From assembly GCA_002483345.1 (NCBI GenBank), contig DLHS01000005.1:1-64000 (forward strand): a DNA stretch of 64,000 bases, given 5' to 3'. Made by a program: the position numbers and the translations under genes. The stretch comes from Bacteroidetes bacterium UBA7662 (GTDB lineage Bacteria; Bacteroidota; Bacteroidia; UBA7662). Under the pieces are notes generated by a model that saw nothing but the letters and a program-made list of their open reading frames with translations, was not told the origin of the DNA and searched no databases. The number at the start of each line of letters is the position of its first letter. The first letter of the stretch is position 1. Below are positions 56,884 to 64,000 of this stretch, piece after piece.

Positions 56884-56963
56884 AGCGGACTTATGCGTGA
56901 CAAGATAAACAACACAGCGATATCAGCTTGTAAATCGTTAGTTTCACCTAAACGAAACCTGTG

Positions 56964-58628
56964 ATGCGACGCCTGCGTATTTTTCTCGGAAGTCTTTTGC
57001 TGTTGCTGGTTTTAGTGGCAGGGACAGGCTATTTTTTAAGAGTCCACCTTCAAAAACTGGTTTTACACCGTTTGCTGACAGAGATAGAAACTACTTTCGG
57101 ACAGTATTACCACCTGGATTTCGGGCAGCTTGAAACATCCATCGACTTCCGCCATTTTTCTATCCGCGTGCTTCGGCCGGTTTTCACTACGGATACAACA
57201 CAGTTGGCTTATCTGTCGAAATACCCACCGGTTTACTTTAAAGCCGACAGTCTGCTGATTAAAGGCCTGAATTTACGCAGTCTCTTTTTGGGCAAAAACA
57301 TCAGCCTGCGTGAAATTCAGTTGTCTAACCCCAGCCTGCTGCTGCTGACGCGCGACAGCAGCCTGCGCGACAGTCTCGTCCCGTCTCCCAAAAACAAACG
57401 CAAGCTGATTCAAAGCATCCGCCTGGGGCTGCTGCGGATTGAGGACGGAGATGTGCGGATAGTCGCCTACAAGCGCCCCACCGATACCGTTTATTACGGT
57501 GAGGCCATCCGGTTGACCCTGACCAGCGCCCGGCTGCCATTGCAGGCACCCGGTCGTGTGATTGACAACCTTCGGCTCGAAAATCTGGTTTACCGGATGA
57601 ACAAGGTACTTGTACAGCCGCTGAACAGTCCTTATGCCTTTGAAATGCAGGAGCTGCATTTCGATTTCGCAGGCGATTCCATGCATTGCCGGGACTTGAA
57701 ATTATTGCCTGAACGTTCTTTACTTAAGCTCAGCCGGCAGGCCCGTTTCCAGAAAACATTCGCGAAAATAGCGTTGGGAGATATGGCAGTTTACGGCATC
57801 TATTTCAAGGAACTGAGTGCCAAAAAGCTGCAGGCCCGTAAGGTTGTCTTGCAGGATGCCCGTTTTTTTCTGTTGCGCAACAAGGCTAAAAAGCCGGATG
57901 GAACGCTTGTCAAAAAATCTTTCCGGGAAAACCTGGCTGCCTTGCCGTTCAGCCTCTTCATCGACAGCCTGCAACTGGTGGATATGACCCTGGAATTTCA
58001 GTTGTATATGCCTGGAAAAACCCTGCCCGCTATCATCCGGCTGACAAAGGCCAATGCCCTCATCACCCACCTCCATAACCACCCCGACAGCTCACAGCTT
58101 ACACTGCTGAAGCTGAAATCGAATATCATGGAACGGGGTAAATTGCGCTTTGAAGCCAGTTTCACGCCCGGTAAACAGGTGCATGCCTACCAGGGCCATA
58201 TAGCAGCCATGCCATTCAGCGACTGGAACCAGGTAATCGGTCAGATGGCACCGGTGAATATCGAAGGGGGGCAGATAGACGGCATCGATTTCACCGGGGA
58301 GGCAGGAGACATGGAGACGAAAGGCACCATACTGTTCCGGTATCACGACCTCAAAGCGGGTATCTGGAAGGTAGACAAGGATGGTCACCAGAAAAAGGCA
58401 CGAATACTGAGTGCAACAGTGAATATGCTGCTCCATCAAAACAACCCTGCAGTCGGAAAAAAGGAGGCTGAAAGCAAAAGATTCTTTTACCGCCGGGAGC
58501 CCTGGCAGGGTCCCGTGATGTTATGGATAGGCGGCTTGCTGGATGGTATGGAAGCAACCTTACTTTCGGAAAAGAACAAAGCAAGAGTGGCGGAGGCGAA
58601 GCAAAAGAAAAAGGCTAAACCGGACTAG
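56964..58628 (+). CDS. AsmA-like / DUF748-type membrane-anchored protein
   Basis: 554 aa. It begins with an N-terminal membrane anchor (LRIFLGSLLLLLVLVAGTGY) typical of AsmA/DUF748 envelope proteins, followed by a long beta-rich region: HLDFGQLETSIDFRHFSIRV, LRSLFLGKNISLREIQLSNP and the repeated substrate-tract style of lipid-bridge proteins. GTG at 56961 is in frame one codon earlier; the ATG is preferred. Likely spans the periplasm between membranes; lipid transport is inference. Confidence 0.6.
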   Translation: MRRLRIFLGSLLLLLVLVAGTGYFLRVHLQKLVLHRLLTEIETTFGQYYHLDFGQLETSIDFRHFSIRVLRPVFTTDTTQLAYLSKYPPVYFKADSLLIKGLNLRSLFLGKNISLREIQLSNPSLLLLTRDSSLRDSLVPSPKNKRKLIQSIRLGLLRIEDGDVRIVAYKRPTDTVYYGEAIRLTLTSARLPLQAPGRVIDNLRLENLVYRMNKVLVQPLNSPYAFEMQELHFDFAGDSMHCRDLKLLPERSLLKLSRQARFQKTFAKIALGDMAVYGIYFKELSAKKLQARKVVLQDARFFLLRNKAKKPDGTLVKKSFRENLAALPFSLFIDSLQLVDMTLEFQLYMPGKTLPAIIRLTKANALITHLHNHPDSSQLTLLKLKSNIMERGKLRFEASFTPGKQVHAYQGHIAAMPFSDWNQVIGQMAPVNIEGGQIDGIDFTGEAGDMETKGTILFRYHDLKAGIWKVDKDGHQKKARILSATVNMLLHQNNPAVGKKEAESKRFFYRREPWQGPVMLWIGGLLDGMEATLLSEKNKARVAEAKQKKKAKPD

Positions 58629-58635
58629 TCTGGGT

Positions 58636-59100
58636 TTAAAGCTGTCTTCGGAGCACAATCATATCCTTGCATAAATGACCATTTTCGTAAACCGGTTCGG
58701 GATAATGCTCCGTGAAATAACCGGTGAGAACATGACTGATCCGGAACCCCATTTTTTGATAAAGATAAAGTTGTCCCGCACTGGTATTAGCGGTTCCGAT
58801 GCGGATGCTTTTATAGCCATCCGCCTTACTTCGGGTAATGGCATCGGCCAGCATCTGGCTGCCAACACCCTTACCCTGCCATTTTTCGGCAACTGCTATG
58901 TTTTTTATCTCTGTTTCCTCCTGTGAAAGTGGCTGAATGGCATAACAGCCAATCAGTTTTGAGCCCTTTTTTGCCAGGTATACAGCACTTAAAGGCAGAT
59001 ATTTTGAAATGACCTCCCTGGAGGGGTCTGCTAAAAGCATTAACCCATAAGGGACAGCCTCCCGGGGACCTAAGGGCTGGATAAAGAAGTCGGTCAGCAC
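58636..59100 (-). CDS. GNAT family N-acetyltransferase
   Basis: 154 aa. Motif A: KNIAVAEKWQGKGVGSQMLA (Q-G-x-G-x-G). N-terminal strand DFFIQPLGPREAVPYGLMLL and late helix AGQLYLYQKMGFRISHVLTG complete the fold. Convergent with the AsmA-like gene (stops 7 bp apart). Unlike the array GNATs it lies in ordinary chromosome with GC-rich codons and no repeat flanks. Confidence 0.9.
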   Translation of the reverse strand: MLTDFFIQPLGPREAVPYGLMLLADPSREVISKYLPLSAVYLAKKGSKLIGCYAIQPLSQEETEIKNIAVAEKWQGKGVGSQMLADAITRSKADGYKSIRIGTANTSAGQLYLYQKMGFRISHVLTGYFTEHYPEPVYENGHLCKDMIVLRRQL

Positions 59101-59206
59101 AGCTATAATTATGCTGCAAAATTAGGCTGTTCGTCTGATCTCTCAGCGACGCTTTTCGGGCATTAAAGTCTCTTGAATAATTCGCAAGTCCACGGGTAGA
59201 CTGTTG

Positions 59207-60667
59207 CTAACGGAGGAGTCGGACTTGTCCGTATGTCTGTTTGGCTTCCTGGCTTGAGTCGGTATAGCGTATGAGGTAAGTATAATAACCGGGTGCCGCC
59301 GGGGCGTTGCCCTGGTTTCCGTTCCAGGACTTAAACGGGTCTGATGACTCGAATACCTGCTCGCCCCAACGGTTGTACACCAGCAACTGGTAAGCACTGA
59401 CAGTACAATTGAATTGTGGGCCAAACACATCGTTTAGCTGATCGTCGTTGGGGGAGAAAGCGTTGGGAACATATATTTCACAACGACAATGCAAGGGTTC
59501 GAGGGTAACCGAATCGGTGACGCTGCAATTGTTTAAAGTTACTGTAACCCAATAGGTTCCTGCCCGGGTGGCAGTGAAGACCGCGGCGGTGGAGTTGTCA
59601 TGCCACAGATAAGAAGCTTGCGGGATGAAAACATCCCAGTTCAGGCTTTTGTCATCGCAAAGGGTGGTGTCAGGGCCAAGATCAACTACTGGAAAGGGGA
59701 GGAAAATAAGCTCCACCGTATCCCGGATGATGCAGTTGTTTCTGGTGACGGCCACCCAGTAAGTTCCCGGCTGTGTGACCAGCAGGGTAGAATCTGTCGA
59801 AAAATCAGACCACAGGTAACTTGCCTGCGGGGTGGTGGCCTGAAGCAGGACGCTGTCACCTTCGCAACGGCTGATGACCGAGCCCAACTGTAAAGCGGGA
59901 AGGGTGTCAAAGGTCACCACTATGGTGTCTGCATAGATGCAATATCCGTTTTGCACCCTGACCCAATACGTGCCTGCCTGGTTTACGGTGAAAGTAGGAT
60001 CGGTGGAATTATCCTGCCACAGATAATCTGCTCCCGGGAGGGTGGCATCCAGTTGGAGCACCTCTCCTGCACAAAGACTGGTGTCATTCCCAAGCCTGAT
60101 ACTATCAGGGCAGGGGATGCAGCTGAAATTATCGACCTGTACCCAGTTGGAAAAACCTCCCTGATGCCTTACGGTGATGTACTGTCCTGCATGCGGTGCG
60201 ATAAACCCAAACTCCCGGCGTGTCCAGATGCCCGGCGTGGCCGGTGCGGGACTTGTGTACAGTATTGTGCCGCCCTGGTTGTTGGTAGCGGATAAGCCAA
60301 CAACAATCGGCGTGGCGGTGGTATTGTTGAACAGCGTTTTGTCGTAAAAGGAGAAGCGATAACTTTTGCCTGCAACCAGCGGTGCGGTAAGGGTCATGGC
60401 CAGCCAGTCGGTGCCTCCTCCGGTAAGGCCTACCATCCAGTTGCCATTCTGGGGGCCACCATCAAATTCGGCTGTGGTGATGATGTCCAGATTGGGCTGG
60501 GTGCCGAAGCTGTTGCAGTCGGGCATATAGCCATTAAACAGCGCATGCGAGAGGCTGGTCCGGTTCTGGCCACCCGCTGAATTGATTTCAAAATCGCCGT
60601 TTATAAGCGTCTGGCCTAAAACATCCCCCATACAAAAAAACAGCAGCACTGTTAGAAGAGATTTCAT
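59207..60667 (-). CDS. Adhesin-like protein with T9SS type B sorting domain
   Basis: 486 aa. After a signal peptide and a ~180-aa jelly-roll-like sandwich (LINGDFEINSAGGQNRTSLS; GLSATNNQGGTILYTSPA), three immunoglobulin/PKD-like repeats of ~70 aa follow (SIRLGNDTSLCAGEVLQLDA, LQLGSVISRCEGDSVLLQAT, VDLGPDTTLCDDKSLNWDV), then the T9SS type B (gliding-motility-associated) C-terminus: YVPNAFSPNDDQLNDVFGPQ, YQLLVYNRWGEQVFESSDPF. Likely surface-anchored; ligand unknown. Confidence 0.9.
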   Translation of the reverse strand: MKSLLTVLLFFCMGDVLGQTLINGDFEINSAGGQNRTSLSHALFNGYMPDCNSFGTQPNLDIITTAEFDGGPQNGNWMVGLTGGGTDWLAMTLTAPLVAGKSYRFSFYDKTLFNNTTATPIVVGLSATNNQGGTILYTSPAPATPGIWTRREFGFIAPHAGQYITVRHQGGFSNWVQVDNFSCIPCPDSIRLGNDTSLCAGEVLQLDATLPGADYLWQDNSTDPTFTVNQAGTYWVRVQNGYCIYADTIVVTFDTLPALQLGSVISRCEGDSVLLQATTPQASYLWSDFSTDSTLLVTQPGTYWVAVTRNNCIIRDTVELIFLPFPVVDLGPDTTLCDDKSLNWDVFIPQASYLWHDNSTAAVFTATRAGTYWVTVTLNNCSVTDSVTLEPLHCRCEIYVPNAFSPNDDQLNDVFGPQFNCTVSAYQLLVYNRWGEQVFESSDPFKSWNGNQGNAPAAPGYYTYLIRYTDSSQEAKQTYGQVRLLR

Positions 60668-60770
60668 CCTGGCAAGGTAAGGGCATGTATAATGCTCTTC
60701 TAAACTAAAAAGAATTTGACAAGCGGGGTGTTTTGCTATCCGGGAATTTTTTCTTTGCCGGGTATCTCAC

Positions 60771-60810
60771 AAAAAAACGGTTGTCTGTGATCAGACAACC
60801 GTTTTTTTGT
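60771..60810. terminator. Bidirectional rho-independent terminator
   Basis: AAAAAAACGGTTGTCTG and CAGACAACCGTTTTTTT: a 10-bp stem with A- and T-runs on each side. It lies between the T9SS type B gene's promoter side and the end of the ice-binding-like gene, and would end the latter (minus strand). Confidence 0.9.
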
Positions 60811-60823
60811 GAGACTTCAAAAT

Positions 60824-61567
60824 CTACGGATGTACAATCACATTCCCGTCGAGCGTTACCGAACCGTTTCGTGCCAGTGCCCTGCCATTGAGCGAAGCAC
60901 CGGTTTCAAAGGTGATCGATTCTAATGCCATTACATTTCCTGCAAAGGCAGCGGTAGTTCCGAAGGTGGCAGAACTGCTGACCTGCCAGTAGATATTTTT
61001 AGCCTGGGCACCGCCGCTCAGGATTACCTGACGGCCGGAAGTGACGGTAAGGGCCGATCCTATCTGAATGATAAAAACAGCATTCGGATTGCCAAGGGCA
61101 TCAAAGGTCAGGTCACCTGAAGAAATACCCAGGGAGGAGGTCGATTTGTATAAACCGGGTGTCAGGGTAAGTCCACCCAGATTGCCGGAGAGTATCACTA
61201 TTTCTGTATTGGTGCGGCCTGCAGCATCGTTGAAGGCAGCTACCAGATCAAGCTTGGCTTGTGTCGCCGTGGTATCGTTGATGTGCAGGATGCCGTTTAA
61301 AATACCCGGAGGGAAGCCACCGACGGAAGTACCCGGACTCAATCCCATATCGCCTGTAATCACGGTTGCACCTGTATTGGTAATTGAAGCACCGGCAAGT
61401 ACCACCAGGTTCCCGATGCTTCCTGTCTCCACATTTGCCTGAACAATGGTTTGCAATGGAATAACATTGTGATTGGGTGTTGTTGGATCGGTATCATCCT
61501 TGCTGCATGCGGCAGTGAGGAGTATCAGCGAAAGAGCGGGGAGCGTTAGTAGCTTTTTTAGTATCAA
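60824..61567 (-). CDS. Ice-binding-like (DUF3494) lipoprotein
   Basis: ~247 aa (263 if the upstream ATG at 61615 is used). A TTG at 61567 gives a clean lipoprotein signal (LILKKLLTLPALSLILLTAA then C). The rest is a DUF3494 ice-binding beta-solenoid: VLAGASITNTGATVITGDMG, TPGLYKSTSSLGISSGDLTF, NAVFIIQIGSALTVTSGRQV and FETGASLNGRALARNGSVTL. Relatives bind ice crystal faces and protect cells in frozen habitats. Predicted to be anchored to the outer membrane; ice activity untested. A terminator follows. Confidence 0.88.
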   Translation of the reverse strand: MILKKLLTLPALSLILLTAACSKDDTDPTTPNHNVIPLQTIVQANVETGSIGNLVVLAGASITNTGATVITGDMGLSPGTSVGGFPPGILNGILHINDTTATQAKLDLVAAFNDAAGRTNTEIVILSGNLGGLTLTPGLYKSTSSLGISSGDLTFDALGNPNAVFIIQIGSALTVTSGRQVILSGGAQAKNIYWQVSSSATFGTTAAFAGNVMALESITFETGASLNGRALARNGSVTLDGNVIVHP

Positions 61568-61684
61568 GGTTTGGTTTTTAGGTAGGCATATCTTGTGCCT
61601 CCCAAATTTCAGCACTGGCTGGCGCTGAAACGTTACACCAAACGTTTAATTAATTGCATATTTCGCTGATACAGACCGTCCGGT

Positions 61685-62155
61685 TTAGCGGAGTCTTTTC
61701 ATAGGGAAACGCTGGCTCCTGAACTTTCCGCCTTTGTTGCCTGATATTTCAGCCAGCAGGGAGTCGTTCTCTATGCGTCTGTAACTTATTTTCTGTGGGA
61801 AATCATGCGCCGGATTTTCAAAAACCAGCTCTTTAGCTGTCATGGAACTCAGCTTAAATCTGACAGGTTCCTCGTTGTTCTGTCCCTGAACCACGGGAAT
61901 ATAGAAGATATCACCCTGTTCCTGTAACAGTTGAACCTCCTCAAAAACCATGGTATCGCCGTTTTTTACGGCATAACTTTTAGCAGTCAGCAATTGCTCC
62001 TTTTGCAGTACCCAGCTTTCATAGATGATGCCCCGGGGGGTTTTATTTTCCCAGTTACCAATCAGCCAGTAGGCATCTTTCAGGTCATAACGGGGTGCAG
62101 AAAAGCCTGCGGTCAGTGTGAGGAGGGTGGTCAACAACAATGCTGAGATTTTCAT
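61685..62155 (-). CDS. DUF6265-like secreted protein
   Basis: 156 aa with signal peptide (MKISALLLTTLLTLTAGFSA). AYWLIGNWENKTPRGIIYES and YSVKNG-like KSYAVKNGDTMVFEEVQLLQ, then ELVFENPAHDFPQKISYRRI, match the small lipocalin-like DUF6265 family. Periplasmic; role unknown. The start at 62155 is at the signal peptide. Third gene of a minus-strand run with the AraC and TMEM175-like genes upstream. Confidence 0.75.
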   Translation of the reverse strand: MKISALLLTTLLTLTAGFSAPRYDLKDAYWLIGNWENKTPRGIIYESWVLQKEQLLTAKSYAVKNGDTMVFEEVQLLQEQGDIFYIPVVQGQNNEEPVRFKLSSMTAKELVFENPAHDFPQKISYRRIENDSLLAEISGNKGGKFRSQRFPMKRLR

Positions 62156-62238
62156 AGCGATGGATTTTAAGGGATAAAGGTTAGACTGCTTCAAAACTAA
62201 AGCTGAATAACCACCCGGAATTGTAAAAATGCGACTTG

Positions 62239-63054
62239 CTAAATATCTCTGCAAAACAGGGCCGAGAGCCGCAGGTCGTGCCTGAAAAAGTGCTTGGGAC
62301 TCATGCCGGTAAACGTTTTGAAATCTTTGATGAAATGCGCCTGGTCGTAATATTCTCCTTCGAGGGCAACAGTTGTCAGGTCGGGGAGATCGGCCAGCAT
62401 GAGTAGTTTCAAGGCTGCCTGCAACCGGATGATTTTGGCCAGTTGTTTGGGGCTTAAGCCGGTTGAACTGGCAATCCGGCGTTCCAGTTTACGGCGATGG
62501 ATTTGTTGTATGCTGCTCATCTGTTGTACCGATAAGTTCCCGTTGGCAGCTGCCAGAATACCAAGACTTTGCTGCACGACGGCATCGAGGAAGTTTTTAC
62601 GCCGGAGTTTATCCAGCAGGAACTCATCTGCAAGCTGAATGCAGCCTGAGGTATCCGGGGCGGCAAGTATGGCTTTTTCGAGGGCTGCTGCCTCCGAACC
62701 GAATACATCCGTCAGGGGTACCGCCCGGTTTTCCATTTGTTTTAGCGGATAGCTTGTAAAGGGCATAAATCCTTCCGGCTGGAAACGGACTGCAAAAATA
62801 TCAGAACGACCTGTAGGCGCTATTTCCAGGAAATGGCTGATCTGGCCAAAAACGAAACACAGGGGTTGTTGCAGTTGCGTACCATCTTCGGCAAACTGCA
62901 GGTAGGGGTCGCCCCGGTGAAAAATCATTTCCATGCAGCCATCGGGTACTATGCGTTGACGGCTGATGTCCCGGGCGGCTTCGCTTTGAAGGGTCCAGTA
63001 ACACCGTACAACTGCCTGGAGGGACGTTTTGGGCAGGTAACTGAGGTATTCCAT
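62239..63054 (-). CDS. AraC family transcriptional regulator
   Basis: 271 aa. N-terminal DUF6597-type domain: YLSYLPKTSLQAVVRCYWTL, DGCMEMIFHRGDPYLQFAED. AraC HTH pair: VQQMSSIQQIHRRKLERRIA and the second helix region LEGEYYDQAHFIKDFKTFTG MSPKHFFRHDL. Related to, but not nearly identical with, the one at 47603. It lies 6 bp after the TMEM175-like gene, so they are probably co-transcribed, and it may regulate that unit. Confidence 0.9.
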   Translation of the reverse strand: MEYLSYLPKTSLQAVVRCYWTLQSEAARDISRQRIVPDGCMEMIFHRGDPYLQFAEDGTQLQQPLCFVFGQISHFLEIAPTGRSDIFAVRFQPEGFMPFTSYPLKQMENRAVPLTDVFGSEAAALEKAILAAPDTSGCIQLADEFLLDKLRRKNFLDAVVQQSLGILAAANGNLSVQQMSSIQQIHRRKLERRIASSTGLSPKQLAKIIRLQAALKLLMLADLPDLTTVALEGEYYDQAHFIKDFKTFTGMSPKHFFRHDLRLSALFCRDI

Positions 63055-63060
63055 GCGTGA

Positions 63061-63801
63061 TCAGTTTTCCGCAGCGATGGTCTCTTCTGTAAATTCTTCT
63101 GACCGTCTGGCAAAATTACGGTGCCATAAAAACAACGCCGGGGTATACAGAAAATAGGTAAATCCACCTGTAACCGATGCCCAGATAAAGCTGTAAGGGG
63201 TCATGATAAGCGTAACGCCAATGGAAATGAGGGGCACGGCAAACATCAGTGCGGCCCTTTCGGCATGACAACGGGTGTAAAAGGACTCATAACTATTAAA
63301 GGAAAGTTCCTTTTTGAGTTTTGACGCCCTGTTGTAAAGCAGAAAGATGGTGAAATACAGGGCAAAGGCAATAAAACCGTAGTAAATCATCAGTGCAGGA
63401 ACCTGATTGCCCTGTATACTCACCTGGATGTTGGTTTGAAAGAAAAAATTGGTCAGAAAAAGGGTGAGAAACCGAAGGGGGTATACATAAAAAATGACAA
63501 GCCCTATGAAGAGGGTATTGTACATAATCAGCCGGGCATCGGTCAGCCCATATACTTCCGAAAACCGCCGGTGCTCTTTCCAGATGAGGATCAGAAAGGT
63601 TATGCTGATCAGAAAGGCCGGGAGGGTTTTGGTGAAGGTCAGTAAATCGGCGAAAGAATTCGGATTGTTAAGATTAAAAATCAGCAAGGTGATGGCAATC
63701 CCAAAAACGGCGTCGGTAAGATTATCTAAACGGGAGGCAGTGGCACCACGGTAATCTATGCGCGGGTCGTGCGAACTACTTTGGTTAATGGCATTTCTCA
63801 T
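63061..63801 (-). CDS. TMEM175/DUF1211 family potassium-channel-like protein
   Basis: 246 aa with ~6 helices. RLDNLTDAVFGIAITLLIFN is the first-helix signature of TMEM175 channels (R-x-x-x-x-x-D-x-V-F-x-I-A-x-T-L-L). KTLPAFLISITFLILIWKEH, TLFIGLVIFYVYPLRFLTLF and LMIYYGFIAFALYFTIFLLY follow. Bacterial TMEM175 proteins are potassium-leak channels; this one is a single-repeat version of normal length. It abuts the AraC gene. The final 63802-64000 bp hold nothing I can name. Confidence 0.88.
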   Translation of the reverse strand: MRNAINQSSSHDPRIDYRGATASRLDNLTDAVFGIAITLLIFNLNNPNSFADLLTFTKTLPAFLISITFLILIWKEHRRFSEVYGLTDARLIMYNTLFIGLVIFYVYPLRFLTLFLTNFFFQTNIQVSIQGNQVPALMIYYGFIAFALYFTIFLLYNRASKLKKELSFNSYESFYTRCHAERAALMFAVPLISIGVTLIMTPYSFIWASVTGGFTYFLYTPALFLWHRNFARRSEEFTEETIAAEN

Positions 63802-64000
63802 AAGGAGCAGCTGTGGTGGTTCGGGTTATTTCGAATGGTAATATATAGCTGAAATCAGTCTGGTAAACCGTCCTGTCAGACTTATATGGCATGCGATGAC
63901 CTGGATTGGGCCCTTATTTCCGTCAGGGCAGGCATCTGCACAGTTATTCCGGCTGCGGAAAGGCTCTTGAAAGACATCAAAACAAGCTGAAAGCTAGCAA

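Overview
This window is Bacteroidota DNA, most likely from a Chitinophagaceae/Sphingobacteriia-type genome. The support is several type IX secretion (T9SS) C-terminal sorting domains, delta-60 repeat and regulator-propeller proteins, a GTP-type PEP carboxykinase, paired GH92 mannosidases, and candidate TAnnTTTG-type promoter boxes. No rRNA, tRNA or CRISPR array was seen.

Positions ~0.65-29.3 kb form an unusual one-way array. About 32 small, functionally unrelated genes all lie on the minus strand: GNAT acetyltransferases, two reductases of the dihydrofolate reductase/RibD-C family, Arr rifampin ADP-ribosyltransferase, a frameshifted AAC(3)-I-like gene, MarR, two Crp/Fnr regulators, two S41 peptidases, a CPBP protease, PagL-like and PhyH enzymes, T9SS-exported proteins and a HEPN two-gene unit. 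Several are separated by 85-135 bp imperfect palindromes bounded by GCTAAC/ACTAAC and GTTAGYG/GTTACC cores, as in integron attC sites. No integron integrase is present, so as seen it is an integron cassette array without integrase (CALIN-like). A second repeat family of ~105-265 bp has ends related to GGCAGTCTGTCTAAAAACC and is inserted at the predicted attC crossover point. It carries a terminator-like hairpin and a conserved TTATATTAG-type core 55-112 bp upstream of the next gene's start, which looks like a portable terminator-plus-promoter module. The 18-29 kb end has the cleanest sites and visibly AT-rich genes. The 1-17 kb end is decayed, with truncated genes and partial repeats, which fits integron polarity with new cassettes entering at the high-coordinate end.

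Positions 29.5-64 kb look like ordinary, GC-richer chromosome. They hold pckG flanked by GGTAAAAC-type microsatellites and duplicated blocks, small lipoproteins with a tandemly triplicated gene end, and a DUF2268-like metalloprotease. A monoheme cytochrome c and a RAYT (REP-associated tyrosine transposase) containing an in-frame palindrome follow. A divergent hydrolase/TetR pair shares a palindromic operator. Then come a DUF1801/MmcQ/AI-2E-transporter operon, TauE/SafE, a PAS histidine kinase, pirin, a DUF1761-DUF4287-TolB-like operon and AraC regulators. The last part has a DJ-1/ThuA fusion, two GH92 enzymes, an AsmA-like protein, a T9SS type B adhesin-like protein, an ice-binding-like lipoprotein and a TMEM175-like channel.
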